Shown here: positions 10,460-20,789 of the stretch, one piece after another
How the letters are laid out: every line of letters starts with the position of its first letter
How positions within the stretch are numbered: the stretch's first letter is position 1
Origin: Prionace glauca
Taxonomy: Eukaryota > Chordata > Chondrichthyes > Carcharhiniformes > Carcharhinidae
Length of the DNA: 64,000 nucleotides
Reading direction: 5' to 3'
Assembly: GCA_037974335.1 (NCBI GenBank)
Contig: CM075760.1
Span: 35,411,609-35,475,608 of the forward strand
The notes under the pieces: generated by a model
Told to the model about the DNA's origin: nothing
Databases searched by the model: none
What the model saw: the letters and a program-made list of their open reading frames with translations, nothing else
Program-made: the position numbers and the translations under genes

Positions 10460-10772
10460 TCTCCATGTCCTTCCAGTAGTAAGGTGACCAGAACTGGACG
10501 CAGTTCTCCAAATGCGGTCTAACCAACGTTCTGTACAACTGCAGCATTAGACGCCAGCTCTTATACTATACACCCCTTCCTATAAAGGCTAGCATTCTGT
10601 AAGCTTTCTTCGCAACTTTCTCCACCTGTGTTCCCACCTTCAGAGACAAGAACACTTGCACTCCTGGGTCCCTCTGCATTTCTACACTCTTAACTGGTCT
10701 TCCCTTTATCATGTAACTCCTCTCTACATTATTCCTTCCAAAATGCATCACCTCACATTTATCAGGATCAAT
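10460..10772 (-). mobile_element. CR1 fragment (RT C-terminal region)
   Basis: The minus strand encodes MHFGRNNVERSYMIKGRPVK and QRDPGVQVFLSLKV, matching the CR1 copies at 46410-46682 and 50620-50760. It is truncated at both ends and decayed. Confidence 0.8.
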
Positions 10773-11400
10773 ATATATCTTGAGAAATTTGCCTACCTTG
10801 GAATTGCTCTCGCAGAGATATTACCACGATGCCCTTTCAACATTGATAGAGTACTTACAGCAGAGAAGAAGGCCGTTTTGAAGCGTCATGTGTGTGTTGG
10901 CCCTCTAAAGGACCAATTCATCCAAGAACACTCTGTACCCCACAGTTTAGCATTTTGTTCATTTTCAGACAATTATCCAATCCCATTTTGAACCCATTAA
11001 TTGGCTCTGCCTGCAGCGCACTCTCAAACAGCACATTCCAGGTCTGGGTCACTCACTGTCTGAAAATGTTTTTTCCTGATGTCTCCATGTTTCCTTCACC
11101 AATTTAGTTCAACCCGCGCCCTCTGTGTCAAAATCCTTCTGCCATTGAAAGTTTCTCTCTATCTACTCTGTCAAGACCCCTCAGGATTTTGAATGCCTCA
11201 TTAAAGTCACATCAGCAACTTTCTGTTAAGAAAATTAGTCCCAAACTCTCCAAAATATATTCGCCACTGAAGTTTCTGAACTCTGGAACTATTCTCGTGT
11301 TTTCCTCCTGCATTCAGTCCACTGAATTTACATTCTGCCTTACGTTCGGTCAGTTAGTGCCTGCTTGAACACATGAAACACAATCTTTCTTCATGCCCTG
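10773..11400 (-). mobile_element. Interspersed LINE 3' fragment (second copy at 60555-61160)
   Basis: The sequence from ATATCTTGAGAAATTTGCCT onward recurs at 60555-61160 with moderate divergence. Phrases such as CATTTTGAACCCATTAATTGG and CTCAAACAGCACATTCCAG are typical of minus-strand CR1-like 3' ends. No intact frame. Confidence 0.65.
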
Positions 11401-11489
11401 GAGTGAAGATTCGGAGCAAATTCATTTCTCATTTTTGGCGGACTAAGGGGAATCAGACAAGGTTAAGGTCAGTTTAAATGCTGCTGGTC

Positions 11490-11985
11490 CTCCATAAGAC
11501 CATAGGAAAGAAACATGAGAGAAAGGAGCAGGAGTAGTCCATTTAGCCCTTCGAGCCTGCCCCACCATTCAATAAGATCATGGCTGACCTGAAGTGGATC
11601 AGTTCCACATTCCCACTTTCTCCCCATAACCCTTAATTCCCCTGTCTATCAGAAACCTATCTACCCGCGACTTAAAAATATTTAGCGAGGCAGCCTCCAC
11701 CACTTCAATGGGCACAGAATTCCAGAGATTCACCAGCCTTTGAGTGAAGAAGTTCCTCCTCAACTCTGATCTAAACTGCACCTCTCCCTCCCTTATCTTG
11801 AGGCTGTGCCCCCTCGTACTGCTGTCCTTTCTAAGCGGGAAGAATCTCTCTCCCTCTACCCTATCCATCCCTTTCATTATCTTATATGTCTCTATAACAT
11901 CCCCCCTCATCCTTCTAAACTCCATGACAGACCAGTTTATGAGTGAATTCACCGAGGTTCTCCTCATTCTTCACTCATTCTGTCT
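11490..11985 (-). mobile_element. CR1 3' end
   Basis: The minus strand carries the CR1 C-terminal frame (NWSVMEFRRMRGDVIETYK ... RRNFFTQRLVNLWNSVPIEV) followed by the 3' UTR. The latter includes the reverse of AATAAGATCATGGCTGACCT and GAGCAGGAGTAG-type sequence. It is 5'-truncated. Its inner 250 bp was copied in inverted form to 9768-10017. Confidence 0.8.
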
Positions 11986-12213
11986 CTGGATTTGATCAGA
12001 AAAAGGCAGAGATGAAGGTGTCTTTACACGGGTGGGTCACTGGGTGGCGCAGTGACTCTGTCTCTAAAGGGTCCTGAGTTCAACCACATCCCACCCATGA
12101 CTGGGGGGGACATGCCTATCTGGGAAAGGGGGGGAAACCGGATCATGGGGAAATGGAGCGGAGTTGATGGGTTTAGGAGAACGGAATTAAGCCAAGACAG
12201 GGATGGTTAAATT

Positions 12214-12230
12214 TTTATTCAAAATTTATT
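12214..12230 (-). promoter_or_regulatory. Candidate poly(A) signals for membrane IgM mRNA
   Basis: AATAAA occurs twice on the minus strand (12225-12230 and 12214-12219), about 450 bp downstream of the TM2 stop codon. No closer exact AATAAA was seen in the 3' flank. Use of these sites is inferred. Confidence 0.45.
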
Positions 12231-12679
12231 TAAAAATTCAGAGAATATTTTACAGCGAAATTGTTTTTTTTAAAGTTAGGAAAGTGAACATAGCGATCGA
12301 GGTTCACATTGAGAACAGGAGACATGTACGGAGAATCCGTCAATATTTGTACATCTGTTACATTAACCAGAAAGAGAATACAGATCCTTAATAGAAAGAG
12401 GAATTAACAAACGTGAATAAGGAATGAGAAATTATTTATACAGTAATTTTACACTAGGGGAGAAACTATTAACCACAACAACATTATAACAAAAAACAAC
12501 CTCGTACTTTTCACACTGAAAACTGAAATAATGTCTATTGTTGCCTCAGTTACAGATCCAGAATGATAAACTGAGAGAAATTTACTGATAGATTCACCGA
12601 GAGCAGATATTGTATTGGAGCCATACACAGATCTTTATAATCAGCTGAGGGAAATCTGCAGCGTCCAAAATTCAACCCA
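12231..12679 (-). other. Presumed 3' UTR of the membrane IgM transcript
   Basis: AT-rich sequence between the TM2 stop and the first poly(A) signals. No other element was recognised. Confidence 0.45.
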
Positions 12680-12688
12680 TCATTTGAT
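12680..12688 (-). CDS. IGHM: IgM membrane exon 2 (cytoplasmic tail, Ile-Lys-stop)
   Basis: On the minus strand the acceptor TTTATTTTACAG is followed by ATC AAA TGA, so the exon codes only Ile-Lys and a stop before the 3' UTR. Spliced after TM1 it gives a short ...TLVKIK cytoplasmic tail, close to the KVK tail of vertebrate membrane IgM. Such a tail cannot signal alone and depends on CD79-type partners (established knowledge). The intron from TM1 is 134 bp. The main uncertainty is that so short a coding part rests on the acceptor and the family pattern. Confidence 0.8.
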   Translation of the reverse strand: MK

Positions 12689-12822
12689 CTGTAAAATAAA
12701 GAGGCAATATTGAAGCAGATGTTTCTGATGCGGGACATTAATGTTTTTAATCAGTGAAACAATGAGAGATTTTTCAAATCCATTCTGCCAGTTTGAAATG
12801 TGAATGGATTGAATCATCTCAC

Positions 12823-12950
12823 CTTCACCAGAGTGACGGCAGTGCTGTAGAAAATGCTCAGGAAGAACAGGACGATGAATGTGGAAGCGGTTGTCCAGAT
12901 GTTGCTGTTATCATCCTCACTGTCTTCAATCCAGATGCGGTCGGTGGGGT
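12823..12950 (-). CDS. IGHM: IgM membrane exon 1 (connecting peptide and transmembrane helix)
   Basis: The acceptor TCTCCCCTAG precedes the exon and the donor AAG|GTGAGA follows. With the G carried from the Cmu4 internal donor it reads [19 protein letters not shown] (an acidic extracellular linker), then [20 protein letters not shown] and TLVK. The helix has the polar Thr/Ser/Tyr face (the CART motif) that vertebrate membrane immunoglobulins use to pair with the signalling co-receptor. It lies 3.4 kb downstream of Cmu4. Use of this exon replaces the secretory tail and makes the B-cell receptor form. Confidence 0.93.
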
Positions 12951-13500
12951 CTAGGGGACAGAGACCAGGAAATGGAATTAGATTACTTTATTTATCCAGG
13001 GAATCTCATTGTTTTCTTTTCCCTGTTCTCCTTTATAGACTGTTCATTCATTCTCATGTCTAATTTTCAATGTATATCTCCTGTTAAATTCAGGACACTC
13101 AGTAACAGATCTCCATAACTATTTTCACACCTGATCCTTATTGGTATTCCTTGGAGAGTCCATGTCAGAAAGCACTGAAGGTGTTTTCTTGAGAATCAGT
13201 TCATTTTGAACTATTTGCCACGAACCCTTATTGAAGAATGTTTTGACTGATATAAAGGAACATTCCCCTGTCAATGATTGTTTCCACAGATGGTGACTGA
13301 TCTGTAAACTATGAATGCTGCTGTTTAAGATCTGGGATGTAATTTCCAATCTTTGCTTATTTACAGTGGAAATGTTTAGTAAATCATGAGCTTAATTCAG
13401 TTTCTCAACGTGTTTGGCGGTGTTTTGAGAATTGGGATAGTTGTCGGTGGGTGTGTCCATTCAAATTCACACTTAAATTTTACTTTCATCATTTACCTGC
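12951..13500 (-). other. Cmu4-TM1 intron, unique part
   Basis: Intron sequence with no exon-like frame or recognised repeat. Confidence 0.5.
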
Positions 13501-15240
13501 GTTTATATTTAAGATTGTGTGTGCGTGTCTGTGTGCGTGTGTGTGTGTGTGAGACTGTGTGTGTGTGTGTGTGTGTGAACACTTCCTGAGCTGCATTAAT
13601 CTTTGGTCCTGAGTTAATCTGTGTGTATGAAGGATTCATTTGTCTGTGTTTGTTGATTTGTGTCTGTGTGCATAATTTATTCTTCAGACATTGTGGATAA
13701 TTTGTATAATTTGTACAATTTATTCTTCAGACATTGTGGATACATGACTATTATTGTGTGAAGTCTCTGTATATTTATTAATGCCACTCTTAACGTGTGC
13801 TCGTGTTTCTGCCTATTTCAATGTGTGCATTTCTGTCACTCGAGTAATGTTTCCTTCCCTTTTTGTGTGTGTCTGTTCCTCCGTGTATTTGTGTGTATAT
13901 CTGTTAACATGTTAGTGCATGTAAATCCGTTTTGATAGTTATTTATAACAATGTGTCAGCATATACCTGTGTTTCCATGTGTAGTATTGTGTCCCGTGGT
14001 GTTCTGTTCTGTATGAGCATGTGAATGTTTGCATCCACATGTTTGTATGAAAATATTTTGCTCTCTGTTTATCTATATGCAGTGTGTTAATATTGTTACA
14101 CGTATTTCCCTGTATAAGTGATAATGTGTATAACATTGTGGGTCTCTATATCAGTATTCATTTCAGCGAGAACGTGTGAGAATATGCATTTGTTTGAGTG
14201 TGTGTATCTGTTTGTGTATGTTTTAGACCTGCATGCATGTTATCTGTCCGTATTGTGTGTACACATGTATGTGTTTGTGTTTGGGTCTGTGTACCTAGTC
14301 ACGTATGTTTAGGTAAGTGTGTACTTGTGTGTTTGTATGTGGTTCTGCATGCGTTTGTACATATTTGATAAGTTGTGTGCATGTTTTGTTTTGTGCCTTC
14401 TTGTACAAGTCCGTGTCTGTGTGTGCGGGTGTCTGCCCCCTTGTGCATGCATGTGTGTGTGTGTGTGTGTGTGCATGGTGCGTGTGGGACAGAGAGAGCG
14501 AAAGAGAAAGAGAGAGGGAGTATTTGTGTCTGCATGTATATTTGTTTGTATGTGTGTGGTCCATTAGTGTATTTATGGAATTGTGCTTGTTTGAGTTCGT
14601 TTGTGCGTATATTGTGTGTTCTTCTGGTCCGTGAATGTGCATTTGTATTTATGAATGTATCTGTGTTTTTGTTGTGTGTGTATTTGAGTGTATTGTGTAT
14701 TTGTGACATTCTGTGTCTGTATTTGAATGTGCCTGTCTATATTTCTGTGTGTGGGAGTATGTGTATGCTTTTGTGTGTGTATATTAACATTCTGTATTCG
14801 TGTGCATATGTATGAGTATGTGTATTTGTGCAATTGTGTCCATGTGTCTGTGTGTGTATGCGTCTGTGTGTGTATGCGTCTGTGTGTATGTGTGTATGAA
14901 TGTGTGAATGAGTGTGTGAGTGTGTAGTGTGTCTGTATGTGTGAGTGTGTGTATGTGAGAGTGTGTAGTGTGTGAGTGTGTGTGTGTGTGAGTGTGTGTG
15001 AAAGTGAGTGTGTGTGTATGCGTGTGTGTTTGTGTGTGTGAGTGTGTGAGTGTGTGAATGAGTGCGTGAGTGTGTAGTGTGTCTGTATGTGTGAGTGTGT
15101 GAGTGTGTGTATGTGTGTGTGAGTGTGTGTGTGTGTGTGTGTGATTGTGTGTGAATGTATAGTGTGTGAGTGTGTGTTTGTGCAGTGTGTGTAGTGTGTG
15201 AGTGTGTGTGTGAGTGTGTGAGTGTGGGTGTGTACGCCTA
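13501..15240 (+). repeat. TG-rich low-complexity tract in the Cmu4-TM1 intron
   Basis: About 1.7 kb of impure (TG)n with TA and GAG interruptions. It is purest at 13535-13580, 14450-14475 and 14880-15235. It generates many spurious His-Thr or Val-Cys reading frames on both strands. Alternating purine-pyrimidine runs can adopt Z-DNA (established knowledge). The tract separates the secretory and membrane 3' ends of the IgM gene. Confidence 0.9.
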
Positions 15241-16330
15241 TGTATGTATGTATAATTGTGACAGTTTTGGGCAGTTTTATCAGTGTGTGTATTTTTTTAA
15301 GTGTTGCTCCAAGTTTCACCGACCATAGTGAAGTGAATATGATCCAGACAACCCGAATAATGGAACATATTTTCAATGATTTGCTGTAGAAATGTATTTT
15401 ATGTGAGGGGCACAGTGATATCAGGAGAGAGAATGAAATAATTCATTGATGTATCTCAGAGACCTCAGGGACAGAACAGTTAAAACCCGGGGAGGAATCT
15501 ATGACTTGTTTAAATTTGTATTCTGGGAAATCAATGCCAGCAGATGATTAACAGGAACAAGAGTGTTGAGACATGTTAAAATTATGTTGCATTTGTATAG
15601 ATATATTTCAATGATTAAGTTAATGATACTTCAAAATCTGTAGCAAGTAAACCGGAAACTAATTTGTACTGTTGGCAACTGGGTCCTTATAGTAGAGAAA
15701 TGTTCCCTTCCAAACACAGAAAAGGGTGGAGAGTGAGCTCAGACTTTCCCTCTCCCTACCCGGTGATACAATGTCACTGATGGTTCTAACCACTGAGGAG
15801 GTGGAGGTGAGTGGGTTAAATAATGACATTCCTCCTCTTTTCATTGAGGAAGTTTTGGAATATGGATTAACTACTGCTCCTCCCCTCTCTTTGCTGGGTT
15901 AGTGGGAATCCAGGATGTTAACAATTTCACTCTCCCTCAATCCGATGGGGGGAATATTTCTCCATGTTTTTTGTGTGTGACCCTCACTTCAGTTCCCAGT
16001 GGGTGCGGTGCAGTAGCTTAAAGAGGTGGTCAATGAAAGAAGCAGGGACCCAGCGATCTAAATGTTGTGTTTGTGTGTCAGGCATGTTAAAAATGTCGGA
16101 GTGTTTTCCCCTCAGCGGGAGGAAAGTCAGTGAAGATATTTTGCAGAATCCTGTAATGAATGTGCTCTACTCTATCCCTGACCCAGTGTCTATCTCCGCT
16201 GGGAGCACTGGTTCAACAATGTTGGGTCCGAGACATGAAAATATCTGACTCAAAATCAAAGGTATGGAAGTAAAACTGAAAAACAACCAATTAAACAATT
16301 GGGTATTTCATTGATCGTTAGAGGAAAATG
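15241..16330 (-). other. Cmu4-TM1 intron, remaining part
   Basis: No exon or clear repeat was recognised. The short frames near 15.7 and 16.0 kb have no immunoglobulin features. Confidence 0.45.
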
Positions 16331-16332
16331 TT

Positions 16333-16347
16333 TTTATTCATTTTATT
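16333..16347 (-). promoter_or_regulatory. Poly(A) signals of secreted IgM mRNA
   Basis: Two AATAAA hexamers on the minus strand (16342-16347 and 16333-16338) lie about 28 and 37 bp after the Cmu4 stop. Choice of this site yields secreted IgM. Splicing from inside Cmu4 to TM1 yields the membrane form. Confidence 0.75.
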
Positions 16348-16374
16348 GTAGTTTTTAATGGAAGTGAGTGACTC

Positions 16375-16766
16375 TCATTGACATGAATTAACCGTGTCCA
16401 TCAGTGCAAGGGAAATGTTCACAAAACTGGGTTTACCGCTGGATTTGTCAACTGTTCTGTTGATGATTTTCAAGGGGATGGCTTCATGTCCCACCACACA
16501 GGAGTAAGAAGCGCCGCTGGACCATTCCTCTGCTGCAATGGATAACAGGCTGTACATGAAGAAGGAGCTATCGCCGTTCTCCGCCACCACCTCGGTGTTC
16601 CTGTAGTTCCCGGGATTCACCGGCTTGTCGTTGACGGTCCATTTGACGAAGATCTCTCGGGGGGAGAAACCTCTCACTAAGCAGCTGAGGGAGATGAAAC
16701 TCTGAGCGGAGACGTCTTCTGCCGAGGGCAGGAGGACAGAGACGACCGGTTCCCGCGGATTTGGAT
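16375..16766 (-). CDS. IGHM: IgM constant domain 4 with secretory tail (Cmu4)
   Basis: The acceptor TTTTCTGCAG starts the exon. With the preceding G it reads [20 protein letters not shown], a C1-set Ig domain: first Cys in [12 protein letters not shown], core Trp in VKWTVND, second Cys in [10 protein letters not shown]. The exon runs on into the secretory tail [20 protein letters not shown] and a stop. That tail has the tail glycosylation site NIS and the penultimate Cys used for polymerisation, which identifies IgM rather than IgW. A further glycosylation site is NRT. An internal donor AGCG|GTAAAC at 16437/16436 lies where vertebrate mu genes splice to the membrane exons and removes the tail. 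All residues expected for a functional exon are present. Confidence 0.97.
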
Positions 16767-16949
16767 CTGCAGAAAATGTACAATAAATGTCAATAAACTG
16801 GAGAATTCTGGAGACAATGAAACCACTGGTTAGATATCAGGAAAATGCGTTTCGCTTCTGATTTTAACTCTTCCCATTTTTGATTTGCAGCTTGGAGGAG
16901 AGGTGAACACAATTGTTTTCTCAAATAACTCAGGAGGGGGCGGAGTGGA

Positions 16950-17545
16950 AAGATTCAGAAAGTTTACAGCACAGAATCAGGCCATTCGGCCCAACTGATC
17001 TACTTTTTCTTTTTGGTTTTCTGGTTTTTGATGCTCCACATCAGGCTCCTCCCTTCTTCTTCAATCTAAACCCAATAACATCGCCTTCAGTTCACTTTTC
17101 ACTCATCAACACATCAAACTCCCCAGAAAAATATCAATCGGCCCAGAGTCGTTTAGTTCAGCAGAGTTCGCCTCTCATTCTCCTCCGCTCTAAGGACAAA
17201 AGCCCCAGCTCCCTCAACCTTTCCTCATAAGATCTACCCTCCAAACCAGGCAGCATCCTGGTAAATCTCCTCTGCACTCTCTCCAATGCTTCCACATCCT
17301 TCTTATAGTGAGGTGACTAGAACTGCACACAATATTCCAAATGTGGTCTCACCAAGGCCCTGTACAGTTGCAGTATAACCCCACGGCTCTTAAACTCAAA
17401 CCCCCTGTTAATAAACACTAACACACTTTAAGCCTTCTTCACGGCTCTATCCACTTGTTTGGCAACCTTCAGAGATCTGTGGATATGAACCCCGGGATCT
17501 CTCTGTTCCTCCACATTGCTCAGAACCCTGCTGTTGACCCTACAT
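16950..17545 (-). mobile_element. CR1 fragment inside the Cmu3-Cmu4 intron
   Basis: The minus strand carries decayed CR1 RT C-terminal sequence (compare LVRPHLEYC-type text near 17340 and RMLPG near 17250). It ends at TCGGCCCAACTGATC near 16990. It is antisense to nothing, since it shares the IgM orientation, and it leaves both splice sites clear. Confidence 0.8.
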
Positions 17546-17570
17546 TTATTGCTTCAATCTCTCAGCTCAC

Positions 17571-17879
17571 CTGTTTCCTTGTGGATAGATGTTCTTAGAG
17601 GAGTCGGCAGATCCTGATGGCTCACCACGCACTCAAACACAGCCGCACTCAGCCAGGCTTGTGTGGAGATGCTTAATTTGCTGATCACGCTGTCAGGATC
17701 CGCTCCGGGCTTTTCGGCAATCTCTGATTTCAAATACTTCCTGTCTCGGATCCAGGACACGTTAATGCCATGAGGAGCATTAGAAATGATGCAGGTTAAG
17801 GTCGCGGTCGCCTCCAGTAAGACCTGTTCTATTCGTGGTGGCTGTATCTTCACTGTGGTATCAAGGCACAGGGGAGGAT
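17571..17879 (-). CDS. IGHM: IgM constant domain 3 (Cmu3)
   Basis: Acceptor TCATTCACAG, donor ACAG|GTGAGC, 309 nt, phase 1. It reads [19 protein letters not shown]... with first Cys in [10 protein letters not shown], core Trp in NVSWIRDRK (also glycosylation site NVS), and second Cys in [11 protein letters not shown]. The extra Cys near the start (PPLCLD) sits between domains 2 and 3, where inter-chain or inter-subunit bridges can form; its partner is not known from sequence. The intron to Cmu4 is 804 bp and contains a CR1 fragment. Confidence 0.96.
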
Positions 17880-18319
17880 CTGTGAATGAGAAATGAAAAT
17901 GAGTCCTAGTTCCCCTTCAGAAGCAGGACAGCAGTCTTCAGCCTGAAGGAGATAAAGTCGCCTTCAATATATCAATCTCTAACTCTCGCCTTTCACCTTC
18001 CATGGCGAATGGGAAGCCAGCTTGCTCTATGGAATCATTCCCTGTATTAAATATTGGAGCAGCGGTAACATTTCCATGAATCAGAATTGGAGAATTCCCA
18101 AACAAACACACCATCCTGAACTCAGGGAAAAAGTACTGACCGTTGGTTTATGAATAGGGTGGATGCACTTTCTAATATTTTACCCCTGTGCTGTGACCTA
18201 TGAAACATTCTCACACCTACTGTCTCTCCAAAGTTTACCAGCTGTCTCAGGAACAAGCTGACATCAAGGCCACCTCACTCACTATATTGCTTCAAACCGA
18301 AAGGGGGCACTCTTTTAAG

Positions 18320-18612
18320 GGGAGGCTGTGGTATATGGTGTTGTCAATGGACTTATAACCTCGGGCAAGACTCTGGGGACACAGATTCGAATCCCATCAT
18401 TGCAAATATGAAATTTGAATTTTGTAAAGATCTATAATTAAGAGTTGAAAAAGTTCTCATGAAGCTATTGCTGTAAAACCCCTCCTAGTTCACGAATGTT
18501 CCTTACCAAAATCAACCTGCTGTCTTTATCTGGCCTGGCATGCATGTGACTCCAGATTCACAGCAACGTGAGTGACACTTCAGTGCCCTCAGGTTTGGGA
18601 AATAAATGCACA
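18320..18612 (+). mobile_element. tRNA-derived SINE in the Cmu2-Cmu3 intron
   Basis: It contains a B-box-like GATTCGAATCCCATCATTGC, then TGAAATTTGAATTTTGTAAA, TCCTAGTTCACGAATGTTCC and GCATGTGACTCCAGATTCAC. This is the same family as 40625-40930, inserted antisense to the IgM gene. Confidence 0.75.
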
Positions 18613-18795
18613 TCTCAGGAAGGGATAACAAAAAATTGTTTTTCTGATGAAATTCTGAATGAGATATTGTCCTAATGCAGCAAACTACATGGCAATAACT
18701 TACAAGTTGTTCAATGCTTTGTACCAACTTTAATAGATCCCTAATTCTGATTAACATCAGAATGATATATGTTGTCCTGTGTTTGAGTATCTTAC

Positions 18796-19110
18796 CCTGA
18801 GATGCGCTGATGTTCAGAATCTGAATGTGTCCTTGGTGAGTGACCTGGCAGGTATAGACCGCTTTGCTGAACCATTCCCCAGCGGAGACTGTCAGCCGAC
18901 TGCTGGCCGAGAAGGTCCCGTTCACTTCACAGGGGGAAGAGGTGACAATTCCTGAATGCGTGGGTTCCCCATTCTTCAGCCAACTCACTTCCATTGACCC
19001 TGGCTGGAAATCGAAGATTGAACAGACGATGATTGCGAATTTCCTGTGTGAGATTTCTTCACTGGAACTCACGGTGAGGATAACAGTTGGAGGGATCACA
19101 TGCGGAGGGC
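18796..19110 (-). CDS. IGHM: IgM constant domain 2 (Cmu2)
   Basis: Acceptor TTCCCTGAAG, donor CAGG|GTAAGA, 315 nt, phase 1. With the T from Cmu1 it starts [19 protein letters not shown]. The junctional Cys resembles the mu-chain cysteine that links heavy chains. First domain Cys is in [13 protein letters not shown], core Trp in VSWLKNGEP, second Cys in [11 protein letters not shown] further Cys is in [11 protein letters not shown]. Potential glycosylation sites are NGT and NIS. The intron to Cmu3 is 916 bp with one SINE. Confidence 0.96.
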
Positions 19111-19174
19111 CTTCAGGGAAAAAAAAACAGATCAGTCATTTCCTGCAGAAGATGTGGATCAATTAAACGTTTGT

Positions 19175-19385
19175 CAACATAAGGTAGTAAGGGCTTGGAA
19201 AGCCCTGTCTGCAGCATTGTGGACTCGCCAACTTTAAGGGCGTTCAAATGGTCAGTGGATAGGCATATGGATAACATTGGAATAGTTTAGGTTAGAGGGT
19301 CATGAGATTGGTTCCACTGATCGGCGCAACATCGAGGGCCGAAGGGCCTGTACTGCGCTGTAATGGTCTATGTTCTATGTTCTAA
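19175..19385 (+). mobile_element. CR1 3' end in the Cmu1-Cmu2 intron
   Basis: It ends GAGGGCCGAAGGGCCTGTAC then TGCTGTAATGGTCTATGTTC-like sequence, the same 3' terminus as the CR1 at 51330-51394. It lies antisense to IgM and fills about half of the 411-bp intron. Confidence 0.8.
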
Positions 19386-19521
19386 CTCATTTGCAGTCAA
19401 TAGACATTAACTGGACCAATCCAAAGGGCCAGATTGTGCACTTCTATTAAAATGAGTTATAACCAAGGCCCTACATGTTAACCCCAGTGTTTCTGTTTTC
19501 CCCAAGCTCCACAACACTTAC

Positions 19522-19821
19522 ATCGCATTTCAACGCTCTTGACTGTGCTCATGTGTCGAACCTCACAGTCAATTCTGGGGCATTCTCCCGCTGAGTCGCT
19601 GATGGTTAACTGGCTGCTCAGGGTGTAGGTTCCTTTCGTGTTTCTCACTGATGGGTAAGTCTTCAACCCACTGGGGACCGTTTGCCCATTTTTCTTCCAG
19701 GTCAGTTTGGAAACATCTGGAGAGTAATCCATCGCCAAACATCCGAAGGTGATGGAGCCGTCGGAGTTCTGTTGCTGACAGGGGGAGACTAGGCCATACA
19801 GAGTGGGCGCAGATGGTGTCG
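19522..19821 (-). CDS. IGHM: IgM constant domain 1 (Cmu1)
   Basis: Acceptor TTCTTTCCCAG, strong donor CGAT|GTAAGT, 300 nt, phase 1. With the G from JH it reads [20 protein letters not shown]. That Cys is placed for the light-chain bridge. First domain Cys is in [13 protein letters not shown], core Trp in LTWKKNGQT, second Cys in [10 protein letters not shown]. The frame is fully open and continues cleanly from JH into Cmu2. It pairs with a light-chain constant domain (family knowledge). Confidence 0.96.
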
Positions 19822-19949
19822 CTGGGAAAGAATAGCCAATTGAACAAGTTAGACTCTTGCGTTTATTAAGTCAACAAACATATTGTTACAAATAGGTTTC
19901 TATATTAGATATAGGTCTTGGTGTTAAATGAAGGGACATGGGTCGTCGG

Positions 19950-20050
19950 TGTGATCAGGATAGTGATGAGCTCTGACCAAAGTGAATGGTGGAGTAGGCT
20001 CCAAGGGCCGAATGGCCAACTCCAGCTTCTGTTTTCTATGTTTCTATCTC
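19950..20050 (+). mobile_element. SINE/LINE 3' end fragment
   Basis: GGGCCGAATGGCCAACTCCA followed by TTCTATGTTTCTATC is a standard retroelement terminus of this genome. Only the last ~100 bp remain. Confidence 0.6.
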
Positions 20051-20394
20051 AAACATTGATTAGAATTATGAACTTATCTCTAATATTTCCCGATTAAATC
20101 TTTCATCCGCCTTTGAGATGATGTTACTTCTATCATTTGGGAATTGTCATCTCTGTAGAAACTCATATCCCTGTCTCCACTTCTATCAAATTAGGAAGAA
20201 AAAATACACATTCTGTTAGTCTCACAATGACATGTCATTCATTGGATTAACAGAGAACAGCAAAAATTTTCTCCATTACTGCAGCAACTGTTTATTTCTC
20301 AACAACAGCAGTGTGTGATAAACCGCTGTTTATTTCTCAAACAACCACACTTTGTGATGAAGAAGTTCTCCCTTCATTCAGACTATCCACTCAC

Positions 20395-20515
20395 CTGATG
20401 AGGGAGCTCCAACAGTTTGTGATTCCAAATAAACCTGTTGGACTTTAACCTGGTGTTGTGAGAATCCTTACTGTGCCCACACCAACCTTACTCCGGCATC
20501 TCCACACCAGTTTTG
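20395..20515 (+). mobile_element. Retroelement tail fragment
   Basis: AAATAAACCTGTTGGACTTT, AACCTGGTGTTGTGAGAATC and CGGCATCTCCACACC are a widely dispersed elasmobranch repeat tail. No coding sequence. Confidence 0.6.
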
Positions 20516-20789
20516 GAAATTGCCTGGGTTCAAACTGATTGATGCCCCTTCCTCTCTCCAACTCACTGCCTCTCACTCCACAAAACCGAGATTAGTGACT
20601 TTGCTTCAAAAATACCTCCGGAATGAATACTTACTGAATGATCAGGAAACTCTAAATGTGATTATAAATTCAAATAAATCCAACATTGACTCATTGAGGG
20701 ATCATACATTAATACCAAGAGTTTCCCATTTGAGCCCTGAAGTCTCCTCCATCATTCACTGAGATTACAGATGAGTTGATTGTGGTGCT

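Noticed and set aside
12035-12095. tRNA-like stretch (GGTGGCGCAGTGACTC...GAGTTCAACC)
   Set aside because: No acceptor or anticodon stem could be formed; at most a decayed SINE head.
14295-15376. Long His-Thr or Val-Cys open frames on both strands
   Set aside because: Products of the TG-rich tract; no codon structure beyond the repeat.
16375-19821. IgW rather than IgM identity of the constant exons
   Set aside because: Exactly four C domains, the mu-type secretory tail (NIS, penultimate Cys) and the membrane splice position indicate IgM.
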